Origin: DATAXP01 sp963708675
GTDB taxonomy: Bacteria > Planctomycetota > Planctomycetia > Pirellulales > PNKZ01
DNA: 64,000 bases
Assembly (NCBI GenBank): GCA_963708675.1
Contig: CAVPTO010000003.1
Location: 2,480,001 to 2,544,000 of the forward strand
Direction: 5' to 3'
The notes below the pieces were generated by a model that made no database searches, had not been told where the DNA came from, and was given only the letters and a program-made list of their open reading frames with translations. The position numbers were made by a program, and so were the translations under genes. Shown one piece after another: positions 52,066-62,707 of the stretch; the stretch's first letter is position 1, and each line of letters opens with the position of its first letter.

Positions 52066-52522
52066 GTATCGCCAGGCTGAGGAGATTCGCGACGCTTTTG
52101 CGCGTCACGACGTGCGCTATCTCTTCCTCGGCAAGTCGGGTGCTATCCTGCTTGGCTTTCCCGATACCACGCAGGACGCTGACATCTTCGTTTGGCGCGA
52201 CGTTGATAATGGACGTCATGCTGTCGAAGCTCTCAAGGAGTTGGGTTTCGATTTGACAAGTGATCAGGCCAGCGACATCGAGCGCGGCAAGGACTTCGTC
52301 CAATTGAAGAATGGCCCGTTCGATCTGGACCTCATTTTCGCTCCCGATGGAATCGAGCGATTCGAGGAAGCGTGGCAGCGACACGTGACGGTCGAAGGGT
52401 TTCCTGTCTGCCATATCGACGACATCGTAGCCAGCAAGGAGGCGACCGGCCGTGCTAAAGACCGAGAATCTCTTCCACGTCTTCGGGCCTTCCGCGAGTA
52501 CTGGCTGCAGAAACACGGCTAG
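52052..52522 (+). CDS. Nucleotidyltransferase, DUF6036/AbiEii-like
   Basis: 156 residues. The nucleotidyltransferase fold shows the Gly-Ser motif in LFLGKSGAILLGFP and the acidic pair in TTQDADIFVW, followed by GFDLTSDQASDIERG and FDLDLIFAPDGIERF. Related proteins are toxins of type IV (AbiE) or MNT-HEPN systems. Its 14-bp overlap with the small upstream gene supports a two-gene module. Confidence 0.75.
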   Translation: MGAFEYRQAEEIRDAFARHDVRYLFLGKSGAILLGFPDTTQDADIFVWRDVDNGRHAVEALKELGFDLTSDQASDIERGKDFVQLKNGPFDLDLIFAPDGIERFEEAWQRHVTVEGFPVCHIDDIVASKEATGRAKDRESLPRLRAFREYWLQKHG

Positions 52523-52741
52523 TCGTGGAGCAAATCGGGGCCCGCGCCGACATCGAACAATCGATGAGGCGGCCATCGACGAATCGTCGGGGAAAAATCG
52601 CTCGTTAAAACCGGTGTAATCCGACCCAGATCTGTGACGCCGCGCAACCGGCGTCCTATTCTTCTGTACCCTTCGCGTCGGCTTTTGAAGTCGACGAATT
52701 GGGGGCTTCTTTGAATTGTCATCGCCGAGGGGTTGGGCAAC

Positions 52742-53503
52742 GTGAATTCCATCACCATTGCCATCATCACGCTCGGGTGCGCGTTCGGCGGGGCCGTGCT
52801 GGGTATGGCGCTGCGATGCGTGCTGCCTGAAAAACATCTCCGCCGCGAATCGAAGGAGGCGGTGCATCTGGCGACCGGCGTCGTGGCGACGATTGCCGCC
52901 TTGGTGCTCGGCCTTCTTGTCGCCTCGGCCATGGACTCGTTCGACGCCCATCGCGAGGGTCTGCACGATCTGGCAACGAGGACCGTCATTCTCGACGGCA
53001 TCCTCGATCACTACGGCTCCGATGCGGCCGACGCTCGCAAGGCGCTCAAGTCGGCGCTCGCGCTGGCTATCGATCGCGCTTGGCCCGAAAACGGCAAGAC
53101 CTCCCGTCTCGGCAACATGAACGAAGTGCAGACCGAGAACGAATACCTGTATCGAAGCATCCGAAGCCTGCAACCCACGAACGAAACGCAGAAGTCGTTG
53201 CAGGCTGAGGCGCTGTCGACGCTCGGCGAGTTGGCAAAGACGCGGTGGTATGTCAGCCATCCCGACGACGCGGCCATTCCGCCGTTGTTCATAGCGCTGT
53301 TGATCTTTTGGTTGTTCGCGATGTTCGTCAGTTTCGGCCTGTTTGCGCCGACGAACACGACGGTGGTCGTGGCGATGTTCGTGTGCGCCGTTTCGGTGTC
53401 GGGGGCAATGCTGATGATTGTCGACCTGGATCAGCCCGTGACGGGACTGGTGCAAGTGTCGCCGGGGCCACTGAAGGCGGCGCTGGCGCAGATCGGTGGA
53501 TGA
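52742..53503 (+). CDS. DUF4239 (bestrophin-like) membrane protein
   Basis: 253 residues from GTG 52742 (a TTG at 52733 is also open). N-terminal helix (IAIITLGCAFGGAVLGMAL), LRRESKEAVHLATGVVATIA and ALVLGLLVASAMDSFD, a cytoplasmic helical region with NGKTSRLGNMNEVQTENEYL, then two or three C-terminal helices. This is the DUF4239 layout. Role unknown, related to bestrophin-like channels. Confidence 0.85.
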   Translation: MNSITIAIITLGCAFGGAVLGMALRCVLPEKHLRRESKEAVHLATGVVATIAALVLGLLVASAMDSFDAHREGLHDLATRTVILDGILDHYGSDAADARKALKSALALAIDRAWPENGKTSRLGNMNEVQTENEYLYRSIRSLQPTNETQKSLQAEALSTLGELAKTRWYVSHPDDAAIPPLFIALLIFWLFAMFVSFGLFAPTNTTVVVAMFVCAVSVSGAMLMIVDLDQPVTGLVQVSPGPLKAALAQIGG

Positions 53504-53524
53504 AAGCTATTTCTGGATGCTCGA

Positions 53525-53668
53525 AGAATTAAACCCCTCTCCTCCGGGAGAGGGTGGCGGCGCAGCCGCCGGGTGAGGGCGGGTTGAAGTAGAAAGCGGT
53601 CGCCAATTCAACCAGCCCTCATCCGCCGCTTCGCGGCACCTTCTCCCGAAGGGAGAAGGGTTCGTATC
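53525..53668. repeat. Pair of inverted REP-like repeats (CCCTCTCC... / ...GGGAGAAGGG)
   Basis: Left arm CCCCTCTCCTCCGGGAGAGG with GCGGCGCAGCCGCCGGGTGAGGG, right arm CCCTCATCCGCCGCTTCGCG with GGCACCTTCTCCCGAAGGGAGAAGGG. Together they form a large hairpin between convergent genes and may act as a bidirectional terminator. Confidence 0.85.
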
Positions 53669-53677
53669 GAGAAACGA

Positions 53678-54692
53678 CTACGGCACGTGCGTGACGGGCG
53701 TCGCCTGCGCGTTTTCCATCACCTGAGCATAGGCGGTCACTTCGGTGACGGCCTCGGGACCGAGATCGGTTTCGATCACGATTTTGCGTGTGATCTTGCC
53801 ACGCGTCGCGCCGGGCGTGAACGTGACGGGCACCAACTGCACAGGCTTGGAAACGTCGGGCACCTGAAACGTGAACGACCCGTCGTCGCACTTGACGCCC
53901 GTGATGCGAAACGGCTTTTTCCCCTGCACGACGATCTGCTTCGTTACTTTTTGGCCCGGCTCGATCGCCCCCAAGAATAGCGACGACGGATTCACGGTCA
54001 CGGCCGTCGTCACGCGAGCGGAGACGTCGACCGGCACTTCCTTCGCGCGCTGATCGTTCGTGAGCAGCACGACGAAATCCTTCAGATATCCCGCCGGCGC
54101 GTCCCCTTTGAGCTTCACGGTGAGTTCGTACGAAACGGTGCCTGCGTTGCGGCTGAGCTCGACCACTTTCGCAACCACGAACGGGCTATCGGCACGAACG
54201 TCGACAATCTGCCAATCGTTGCGCCCCGCGTAGCTGACGTTGATCTTGCGTTCCGCCTCGGTGCCGAAGTCGACCGTGCCAAACTCCGCGCCGGGCGGAT
54301 CGAGCACGACGTCGGTGCGAATGTATCCGCTGACCTGCAACTGCACTTCCGCGTAAAAAGGCTGATCGATCGTGACCGTGACGGTCGCGTTCTTTTGGCC
54401 CGTGAACGATCGGGTGTTGAACGTGGCGACGATCGCGGTTTCTTCGTACGTCGTCACCGTGTCTTTGAGAATCTTCGGCGTCGTGCAGCCGCAGCTCGAT
54501 CGCACGCTGGCGATGTGTACGGTCTCTTGATAGATGTTGCTGAACTTGAAGGCAAAATCGACGGTCGACCCGCGCGACGGCGCCGAAATCGTGGGTCGTC
54601 GTTTCGAACATCTTGCGAGCCCAATCCTGCGCTTCGAGCCGCGGCGCAGTGGCAAAACCGACGAGCAACATCAACAGCGACAAGCGTTTCAT
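53678..54692 (-). CDS. DUF1573 secreted protein (one 2-bp deletion)
   Basis: About 338 residues; adding two bases in a GCGCG tract near 54573 gives a multiple of three. Signal peptide (LSLLMLLVGFATAPRLEA), then THDFGAVAR, SNIYQETVHIASVRSSCGCTTP (the DUF1573 Cys-Gly-Cys), FTGQKNATVTVTIDQPFYAEV, and a second Ig-like domain TVNPSSLFLGAIEPGQK. These proteins form beta-sandwich envelope components of Bacteroidetes and planctomycetes. Function unknown. Confidence 0.85.
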
Positions 54693-54902
54693 CGATCGCA
54701 AGAAATTCCCAGGGTGTCAGCGCAATCTAATGGCCAGCCCAAGCGAGTGTCAAACAGCGAGCAATCGCGGGACCTTGGGCCACGGAGTATTGAATCCCTT
54801 CGACCGGCGTGCTGGCAAAATGTTGCGAACCCTAACCGTTTTCGCTGCTTAGCAATAACTCGGTTTGTGCGACGGCTTCCGTGCGTTAGGCCGGTGACAG
54901 AT

Positions 54903-54950
54903 GTTTAGCCGCGATGCGGAGCCAGCGCTCGCTGCGCGTCGCGGCTAAAC
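54903..54950. repeat. GTTTAGCCGCG palindromic repeat
   Basis: Outer arms GTTTAGCCGCGA and TCGCGGCTAAAC around a central AGCGCT. Same family as 10131-10184. The 315-bp gap 54693-55007 holds nothing else recognisable. Confidence 0.85.
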
Positions 54951-55007
54951 GGGTAATATGCGTGTAAGATACGGGCATACGTCACCGGGGCCGGGTATAC
55001 CAGAACT

Positions 55008-56066
55008 ATGCTCTTTGACCAACGCATCGGTCAGAACGAATTGGCAAACCTTTCACGCCGGCTGGGCACCGGGCTGGCAGGCGGTGTCGAGGCCCGCCGC
55101 ATTTTCAAACGCGAGGCGGAAGGGCGATCGTCGCGGGCGCTGCGCCGCCGCATGAGCGACGTGAGCATCGCCGTCGCCAGCGGCTCGACGATTTACGACG
55201 CTCTCGAAGCGACGGGCAACTTCTTCCCGCCGCTGTTTCGCGAGATGGTGCAAGTCGGCGAACAGACGGGCCACTCGGCCGAAGTGTTCCGCCATCTTGC
55301 CGAGCACTACGAGAGCCAGGTGCGGTTGCGCCGAATGTTCCTTTCGAACATTACCTGGCCAATGGTGCAACTGACGGCGGCGCTGTGCGTGGTGGGAGCG
55401 TTGATCTGGGCGATGGGATTTCTGCCTCCGATGCCCGACCCGCGACATCCCGGAAAATCGCAGCCACTTGACCTGCTCGGCTTCGGGCTCATCGGCACGC
55501 CGGGCGTCATTCGCTACGCGATGTACGTGGCCGCGACCGTGGCCGTGATTGCGATCTTGGTTCGAGCGCTGCAGCGCGGCGTGTTCTGGATTCGGCCGCT
55601 GCAACGCTTGGTGCTGCGCGTGCCGGTGTTGGGACGCACGCTGCAAGTGCTCAGCCTCGCGCGGCTCGCGTGGTCGCTGGAGTTGACCTACGGCTCGGGT
55701 ATGGACTTGTTGAAGGCGGTGCCGCTGGCGATGCGCACCATGCAGAACGCGTACTACACCGATCACATCGAGCAGATTCAGTTGGCGATTCGCCGCGGCC
55801 AAGAGATTAACGAAGCGATGTCGGCGACCGGCGTGTTTCCGCCCGACTTTCTCGACGCGATGGAAGTCGGCGAGCGCAGCGGTCGCTTGACCGAGACGTT
55901 GAACACGCTTTCCGATCAATACCAGGACCAGGCGCATTGCGCGATGGCGATGTTGACGACGATCGCCGGCTTCTTGGTGTGGGCGATGGTCGCCGGGCTG
56001 ATCGTGCTGGTGATCTTCCGACTGTTCGGGTTTTACATCGGGCAGTTGAAGGCCGCCGGCGCGTGA
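55008..56066 (+). CDS. Type II secretion / type IV pilus platform protein, GspF-like
   Basis: 352 residues with two T2SF domains (DLSRRLGTGL-like N-terminal part: ELANLSRRLGTGLAGGVEAR; GNFFPPLFREMVQVGEQTGH; second copy GVFPPDFLDAMEVGERSGRL) and three membrane helices. This is the inner-membrane platform of pili and secretion systems. It is a lone gene; no pilin or ATPase partner lies in the window. Confidence 0.9.
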   Translation: MLFDQRIGQNELANLSRRLGTGLAGGVEARRIFKREAEGRSSRALRRRMSDVSIAVASGSTIYDALEATGNFFPPLFREMVQVGEQTGHSAEVFRHLAEHYESQVRLRRMFLSNITWPMVQLTAALCVVGALIWAMGFLPPMPDPRHPGKSQPLDLLGFGLIGTPGVIRYAMYVAATVAVIAILVRALQRGVFWIRPLQRLVLRVPVLGRTLQVLSLARLAWSLELTYGSGMDLLKAVPLAMRTMQNAYYTDHIEQIQLAIRRGQEINEAMSATGVFPPDFLDAMEVGERSGRLTETLNTLSDQYQDQAHCAMAMLTTIAGFLVWAMVAGLIVLVIFRLFGFYIGQLKAAGA

Positions 56067-56088
56067 TAAACGGCCGCCCCTTTTCTAT

Positions 56089-56113
56089 CCCTCTCCCGCA
56101 AGGGGAGAGGGAG
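56089..56113. terminator. Hairpin between convergent genes
   Basis: TCCCTCTCCC, loop GCAA, GGGGAGAGGGA, at the junction of the GspF-like gene and the oxidoreductase gene. It is likely to terminate one or both. Confidence 0.7.
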
Positions 56114-56116
56114 ATT

Positions 56117-57424
56117 TCAGACAAACGGCGTCACGCCCGGAATCGCGACTTCATACTTCGGCGCCGATCCCCATGCGTACTGCGCGGGCGTCAGATCTTC
56201 CTTCGATCCGATCGCGCGGTCCCACGTGAGTTGCTGACCGGTGTAGGTCGCCATGCGTCCCATCATCGCAAGCATGGTGCTCATCGCCATGAAGTGGCCG
56301 TCGTTGACGAACGTCCCGCTTCGCAGCTTCGCGAACAGCTCGTCGTGCTCGGTTTGGTGCATGACGTTCTTCGGGCCGCGGTATTTCCACGTCGTTTCGC
56401 CGCTGCGCGAGGTGATCGTCCCTTTTTCGACTTCGCACACGCCCTTGGTGCCATAGACACGCACAGCGACATCGCGGCTGGTGCCGTTCTGCTGGCGACA
56501 GTTGAAAGCGACCTTCACGCCATTCGGATAGTTGTAGACGACCGAATGATGATCGAAGATTTGACCAAGATCTTTGCCCTGCCGCACGGCGATGCCGCCA
56601 AGCCCGTAGCATGTTTGCGGCGCTTCGTCGTTGAGCAACCACGAGGCCTTGTCGACGCTGTGCACCGCTTGCTCGACGATGTGATCGCCCGACAGCCACG
56701 TGAAGTAGTACCAGTTGCGAAGTTGGTACTCCATGTCGCTCCAGCCCTTCTCGCGAATCATCGGCCACGCCTTGCCGGCCGGCGACGAGTTGTAGTTCGC
56801 TTCGATGAAGATGATGTCGCCGATCGCGCCTTCGCGGACTTGCTCGACGGACGCTCGCGCGCCGAAGTCGTATCGCCAACACAGGCCCGAGCACAACGCC
56901 AGGTTCTTTTCCTTCGCTTGCTTCGCGGCAGCGAGCACCTTGTGAAAGCCCGGCGCGTCGACGGCGACCGGCTTTTCGGCGAACACGTGCTTGCCGCCAT
57001 CGATGGCCGCTTGCAAATGCAATGGTCGAAAGTGCGGCGGCGAGGCAAGCAACACGAGGTCGACATCCGAGTCGATCACTTGCTTGTACGCGTCGAACCC
57101 GACGAAGCGACGCTCGGCCGGCACGTCGACGCGATCGCCGACGTTCTTGTCTTTTTGCAGTAACCCCACGGCTCGTTCGAGCGCGTCGGGAAACACATCG
57201 CCCATCGCCACGAGCTTTGTGTTCTTATCGGCTTTGAGCGCTTGCACTGCCGCGCCGTTGCCACGTCCGCCGCAGCCGATGAGTCCGATCTTTAGCGTGT
57301 CGCTGCCGGCCGCGTGAGCCGAGCGACCGATCGCGAGCTCTCCCGCGACTGCGCCGGCAACCATCGCCGCCGTGCTTCCTTTGATGAACGTCCTGCGTGA
57401 AGGTTGAGTCGAATCGAACGGCAT
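56117..57424 (-). CDS. Tat-exported Gfo/Idh/MocA-family oxidoreductase
   Basis: 435 residues. Twin-arginine signal SRRTFIKGS followed by a hydrophobic stretch and a cleavage site near AHA. NAD-binding Rossmann motif GLIGCGGRGNGAA, then LLASPPHFRPLHLQAAIDGG, GKHVFAEKPVAVD and the EKP lysine; C-terminal Gfo/Idh/MocA domain with WLSGDHIVEQAVHSVDKASW. It probably oxidises or reduces a sugar or inositol derivative in the periplasm. Substrate unknown. Confidence 0.92.
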   Translation of the reverse strand: MPFDSTQPSRRTFIKGSTAAMVAGAVAGELAIGRSAHAAGSDTLKIGLIGCGGRGNGAAVQALKADKNTKLVAMGDVFPDALERAVGLLQKDKNVGDRVDVPAERRFVGFDAYKQVIDSDVDLVLLASPPHFRPLHLQAAIDGGKHVFAEKPVAVDAPGFHKVLAAAKQAKEKNLALCSGLCWRYDFGARASVEQVREGAIGDIIFIEANYNSSPAGKAWPMIREKGWSDMEYQLRNWYYFTWLSGDHIVEQAVHSVDKASWLLNDEAPQTCYGLGGIAVRQGKDLGQIFDHHSVVYNYPNGVKVAFNCRQQNGTSRDVAVRVYGTKGVCEVEKGTITSRSGETTWKYRGPKNVMHQTEHDELFAKLRSGTFVNDGHFMAMSTMLAMMGRMATYTGQQLTWDRAIGSKEDLTPAQYAWGSAPKYEVAIPGVTPFV

Positions 57425-57523
57425 GAGCGGGCCTCGTGGCGAGAAAATATTGAACGGAAGTGAATTCAGTCGGAGACGCTGGCGGGCGGAGCCTTGAGCC
57501 TAGTTGCTTGACCGATCTTTGGC

Positions 57524-57558
57524 AAATTTACTCACGGCTTTCAAAATTTACTCACGCT
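57524..57558. repeat. Two direct copies of AAATTTACTCACGSCT
   Basis: Copies at 57524-57538 and 57545-57558, 21 bp apart, in an otherwise empty 234-bp gap (57425-57658). They may be binding sites or remnants of an insertion sequence end. Confidence 0.4.
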
Positions 57559-57658
57559 ATCTTTGAATTCGCCGAGAAACTGAGGGGCAAGCGCGTGGCG
57601 ACTCGTCGTTTGTTTGCATGGACGAGGATGTCTCGACTGTCCGTTTCGTGCCGACGAG

Positions 57659-60076
57659 CTATTTCTGGTCGTTCGTCTTCGCGCGGTACAGCCGCATCGT
57701 GTACCCCACAGCAGCGGTATCGCCGACGACGAGTCCTTTGATCGGGCCACTGGTCGTGCGATCGACGGACGTCGAAAGATAAGTGCCTGGTTTGGCGGGC
57801 GAGTCGCTTTTCAATTTCTGCGCATCGACGGTCAACCAGAGCGAGCCTTCGTCGGGGCCGACGAGTGTGACGAGATAACGTCCGCTCGCTTTCGGTTCGA
57901 ATTGAAACTGCGAGGCTGCGACCCACTGAGCGCCGACTTCGTGCGTGCGCGAGAGCGTGCCGTTGACGTCGCCAACGTGTTCGTAGGTGACGTTCGCGTT
58001 GTTCGCCCAACGATCGGCCAACGTCTGATGCAGCTCGTCGGCCGAGCGACGCACGCGCACGAAGCGCGTGACGGTGAACTCAGGCGTATCGCCGGGCACG
58101 GTGCTCGCCACCATTTCCAACGGCCCGGGCTTCGCCACCTTGAGCATCGTACGCGACATCGACGCCAACTCGCTGCGCGCTGCCGCGCGATTCCTGACCC
58201 GCGAACTTCGCCACGAGCGACACCGGCTGACCACTCTGCCCGAGCGCCGCGACAACATAATAGCCGGCGCTAGGCAATGGCAACTCGGCGCGGTGCATCA
58301 TCTGTCGCGCGGTGGCGTCCGCGGTCGACGAGTATTGCGGCTTATCGAGGGCGGTCTTCTGCACGGTGTACTCGCCGCTCGACTCGAGATCTTTCGCAAA
58401 CTGGCGAGCGTTGTCGTCGAGCGCCCAGCGCGCGGTTTCGAGTCGGCCTGGCGTGTAGAACATGGCGATCCGCGTCTTCCACTCGGCGGCACGTTGCGCC
58501 TGGCGCGAGGCGCGCGCGTCGGCATCGCCGAGAAGTTCTCGCACCAGGTCGATGCGCTGGCCATAGTGAATGTTCGACGGCGAGCCGACACGCACCTGCG
58601 ACGTCGGCTTCGAGTTCTTGTCGAGCACGGTGCAATCGAAGAGGTTCGCAGCATTGTGCACGGCGACCACCTCGCCTGCGGCGTTGACGATCGGACTGCC
58701 GCTGGCGCCGCCGGCGCTTGCGACCGAGTGGTGAATGAGTTGCAGCTCGGCATCGTGAGCGGGGCTGCCAAAGAAGTCGGTCACCGCTTTGACGATGCCG
58801 ACATCGAGCTCCGAGAAGGGCTGCTTCACATTCACGCCACCGAGCAGAATGCCCTCGAGCGGATAGCCCGCCATCGCCACGGGATCGCCCGCCGACAGGC
58901 CGCGAATCGTCTCGTCGCTGGCGAGCTTGAGTTCAGGGGCGAGGTTCTCGTTCGGCTCGACATGCAGCAGCGCCACATCACACGCCGGCCCCGCGTTGGC
59001 GATCGGTTCGAGTGCCTGCGAACCCAACGGCCGACTGGGGTCGAACGTCTCCCACAACTTCGTGAACGCGTCGTAGCCTGGATGAATCGTGACGTCGATG
59101 ACTTCGAACGTGTGCCCGTTCTCCCCAGGCGAGCAGACGACCAACGGCGAATCATTCGGCAGGTCGGCCGCGTACGAACTCACCTGCTTGTGCAACTCGG
59201 CAACGTGCGCGTTCGTGGCGAGCAGTCCACGTTTGCGATCGACGACCCATGCGGTCGCCAGTGGCCGCAAGTTGCCGTCGGGCGTTTTGATGGTGACGAG
59301 ATACACCGACGGCTGCATCGCTCGGGCCGCCTCGGCGACGCTGCCGCGAGTGCGCTTCAAATCGTCGGCAAGCGCGTTGAGCGTGGTGCGTTGCTCCGCA
59401 CTCAGCTTCGCAAGGTCGTCGACTGCGGTGGCCAGCGACGCGACCTTGGCTTCGACGACGTCAATTCTCTTGCCCGTTTCGTCAATGCGTCGTCCCGTGT
59501 CGTCGAGACGCTGCCCAGTCTCGCCGAGCGCGCGATCGGTGAGCGCGAACTTCTCATCGGTTTCGCCGAACTTCTTCTCGGCCTGGTCGCGATACAGCTT
59601 CGTCACCGCCAGACGCCACCACCGATGATGAACGCGACGCTTGCCGCGATCAGGGCGTTCCGCGCACGCGATGACGACTTCATCACGGCAGCCATCGTGC
59701 CGGGCGTCTTCTCGCGGTGAGCCGTCGGCGGCAACGGCTTGCCTTTCGATGAAGTCGCAAGCGTCGGCGTGATCAGAACGATCGGCCCCTGGCGACCGAG
59801 TTGCAGCTTGCACTCGCGATCGATGTCGAGATTCGTGTGACCCATGACCAGCTTGCCGTCGAGCAGCACCGGGTTGCGGCCGTTGGCCTGAAGACGATAG
59901 CCGCCCCCCTCGCGCATGATCGCGCAGTGTTCGCGACCGACGTTCGTGTCGTCCGCCGCGAAGCAGACCTGGCACCGCCCCGCATCGCGGCCGAAGACAA
60001 TTTCCTGCTGATCGTCCGCGAAGTTGTCGACTTGCCCCGCCCGCGGACCGCCTTGGTAGCGAATGCTCAATGGCAT
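57659..60076 (-). CDS. FHA domain - coiled coil - trypsin-like protease fusion (two indels)
   Basis: About 806 residues after repairs near 59612 (one base) and 58200 (two bases in GCGCGC). Domain order: FHA (EIVFGRDAGRC, VGREHCAIMREGGG), about residues 1-110; a membrane helix (ALIAASVAFIIGGGV); a coiled coil with repeated TGxRxDETGxR units; trypsin-like protease with His (LLATNAHVAELH), Asp (CDVALLHV) and Ser (GGASGSPIVN); a C-terminal beta domain. The intracellular FHA reads phospho-threonine while the protease lies outside, which suggests signalling across the membrane. Not matched to a named system. Confidence 0.8.
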
Positions 60077-60285
60077 GGGAACGTGAACCCGATTTCGAGA
60101 GCAAAATCCCCCCAATTCGGTTGTACTCGCTCGCCGCGCGACGTGCCAACAAATGGCGCGGTGGGGGCGGGAGGGGCCGCAACGTTAGACGCGACTATCG
60201 TCACTGACGTTTCCGAAGTACTCAGTACCTGGAAGTACTAAGTACGCAGGAAGAAGTGCCCGTCGCTGTCGCAGCCCGAGAGTTG

Positions 60286-62342
60286 TTACTGCATCGCCTT
60301 GTTGGCGTGCTCGAGGACGTTGTCGACGGTGAAGCCGAAGAACTTCATCAGCACGCCGGCCGGGGCGCTTGCGCCGTAGGTCGTCATGCCGACGAACTGA
60401 CCCTTGGGGCCGAGATACTTCTCCCAGCCGTTGACGACGCCGGCCTCGACGGCCACGCGAGCGGTGCACGACGGCGGCAATACGCTGTCGCGATATTCCT
60501 GGTCTTGCTTGTCGAACAGCTCCCAACACGGAACGCTGACCAACCGCGCGGCGACACCTTGCGAAGCCAACTTCTCGTAGGCTTCGGTCGTCACTGCCAA
60601 CTCGCTGCCGGTGGCCATCAGAATCACTTGCGGCTCGCCTTCCTTGGCATTGGCGAGCACGTAAGCCCCCTTCGCCGTGCCGTCGGCCGAGGCGAATTTC
60701 GTGCGGTCGAGCGTCGGCAGATTCTGTCGCGACAACACGAGCGTCATCGGCTCGTGCTTCTCGCGCAGCCAAACGCGATACGCTTCGGAAACTTCGTTCG
60801 CGTCGCCGGGACGCATGACCATCATGTTCGGCATCGCGGCAGACTGGCGAGATGTTCGATGGGCTGATGCGTCGGGCCGTCTTCGCCGAGGCCGATCGAG
60901 TCGTGCGTCATCACGTACAGCACGGGCAACTTCTGCAGCGCGGCCAATCGCATCGCCGGGCGAGCGTAATCGGTGAAGACGAAGAACGTCGCGCCGAACG
61001 CGCGGATGCCGCTGACGACCATGCCGTTGAGGGCCGAGGCCATGCCGTGTTCGCGAATGCCGAAGTGGAAATTGCGGCCGGCATAGTTGTTCGGGCCGAA
61101 GTCGCCGGCTTCGGGATCGTTCATGTGCGTCATCGTCGACGGCGCGAGATCGGCAGAGCCGCCGATGAGCCACGGCAACTTCGGTGCAAGCGCGTTGAGC
61201 ACCTTGCCGCTCGAGATGCGACTCCCCATTCCCTTGGCGTCGGCGGGGAAGATCGGCAGCGCACTTTCAACGTCTTCGGGCACGCCGCGTACGCGGAGCG
61301 TCTCGAGCTGTTTGTGCAACTCGGGGAACTCCTTCGAGTACTGCTTGTACTTGCGTTCCCAGGCCTTGTGCAGTTTGCCGCCGCGTTCGCCGACGTTCGC
61401 TTGAAAGTGCTGCACGACTTCTTCGGGGACCATGAACTTCGAATCTTCGGGCCATCCGTAGAAGGCCTTGGCGCCGCGAACTTCGTCGGGCCCCAACGGT
61501 GCGCCATGCGCCTCGTGCGAGTCTTGCTTGTTCGGAGCGCCGTAGCCGATGTGGCTCTTGAGGACGATCATCGTCGGACCGGTCTTCGTCCGCAGAAACC
61601 GCTTATAGGCTTTGACGAGCGCCGTCAGATCGTTCGCGTCGTCGATGTGAATGACGTTCCAGCCGTAGGCCTTGAAACGCATTCCGACGTTCTCGTCGAA
61701 CGCGATGTCGGTATGACCTTCGATCGTGATCTTGTTGTCGTCGTAGATCCAACACAAGTTCGACAACTTCAGGTGGCCGGCGATCGACGCGGCCTCGTGG
61801 CTGATGCCTTCCATCATGTCGCCGTCGCTGCACAGGGCGAACACGTTGAAGTTGAACAAGTCGAAGCCGGGCTGGTTGTAGCGGGCAGCAAGCCAGCGGC
61901 TGGCGATGGCCATGCCGACGCTGTTGCCAACGCCTTGCCCGAGCGGGCCGGTGGTCGTCTCGACGCCCGAGGTCTCGAAGTTCTCGGGATGCCCGGGGCA
62001 GCGGCTATGTAACTGGCGGAACTTCTCAATGTCCTCCAGCGGGCACGCCAACTCGCCGGTCGGTTTGCCGTCGTGGTCGAACTGCTTGACGCGTGCCAGG
62101 TGCAGCGTGCTGTAGAGCAACATCGAGGCGTGACCGCACGAGAGGACGAATCGGTCGCGATTCATCCAGTTCGGGTCTTCGGGATCGTAGCGCAGCACCT
62201 GGGTCCACAGACTGTAAGCGACCGGGGCCAAGGCCATCGGCGTGCCTGGGTGGCCGCTCTTGGCCGCTTCGACGGCGTCCATCGAGAGGGTGCGGATCGT
62301 GTTGATCGAAAGTTGATCGATGTTGGTCGCAGTCAAGGACAT
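60286..62342 (-). CDS. tkt: Transketolase (one frameshift)
   Basis: About 685 residues when one base is restored near 60837 (CTGCCGCGATG for CTGCGCGCGATG). Thiamine diphosphate site: SGHPGTPMALAP, GDMMEGISHEA, then DDNKITIEGHTDIAF; later DSIGLGEDGPTHQPIEHLA and the C-terminal domain with ILMATGSELAV. It moves two-carbon units between sugar phosphates in the pentose phosphate pathway. It is a single-gene unit next to an ECF sigma factor. The frame break fits the GC-tract error pattern. Confidence 0.94.
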
Positions 62343-62451
62343 GGAGCTCTTTCGCGGACTCGGTGCTGGCAGAGAAAAAGGGGATCAGCGTGAGTGTAGC
62401 GCTGCCGCCGGGGGTCGTCAACGCACCGAGGTGATTGATGCAATTCCGTAA

Positions 62452-62501
62452 GGTTAGCCGCGACCCGAAGGGAAGCGCTCCGCTGCGCGTCGCGGCTAAC
62501 C
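62452..62501. repeat. GGTTAGCCGCG palindromic repeat
   Basis: Arms GGTTAGCCGCGA and TCGCGGCTAACC around AGCGCT. Same family as 10131-10184. It lies between the transketolase and the sigma factor starts. Confidence 0.88.
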
Positions 62502-62707
62502 ACCGGCCAAACATGACATTGCGACGCCCGGCGGATCGCGGCATACTTCGCCCCCAAACCTATGGGCGGCGTAGACTTATAGCGTGGTCGACATTTCGTT
62601 GTGACCGTCCTGCTAGCGCTCGGCAACACAGTATTCGAATGGCAGAGCGTTCGGATGCTTGCCGTGCGACCCAGTGCCCAGCGGGGCCCGAAGCAGGACG
62701 CCCATGC

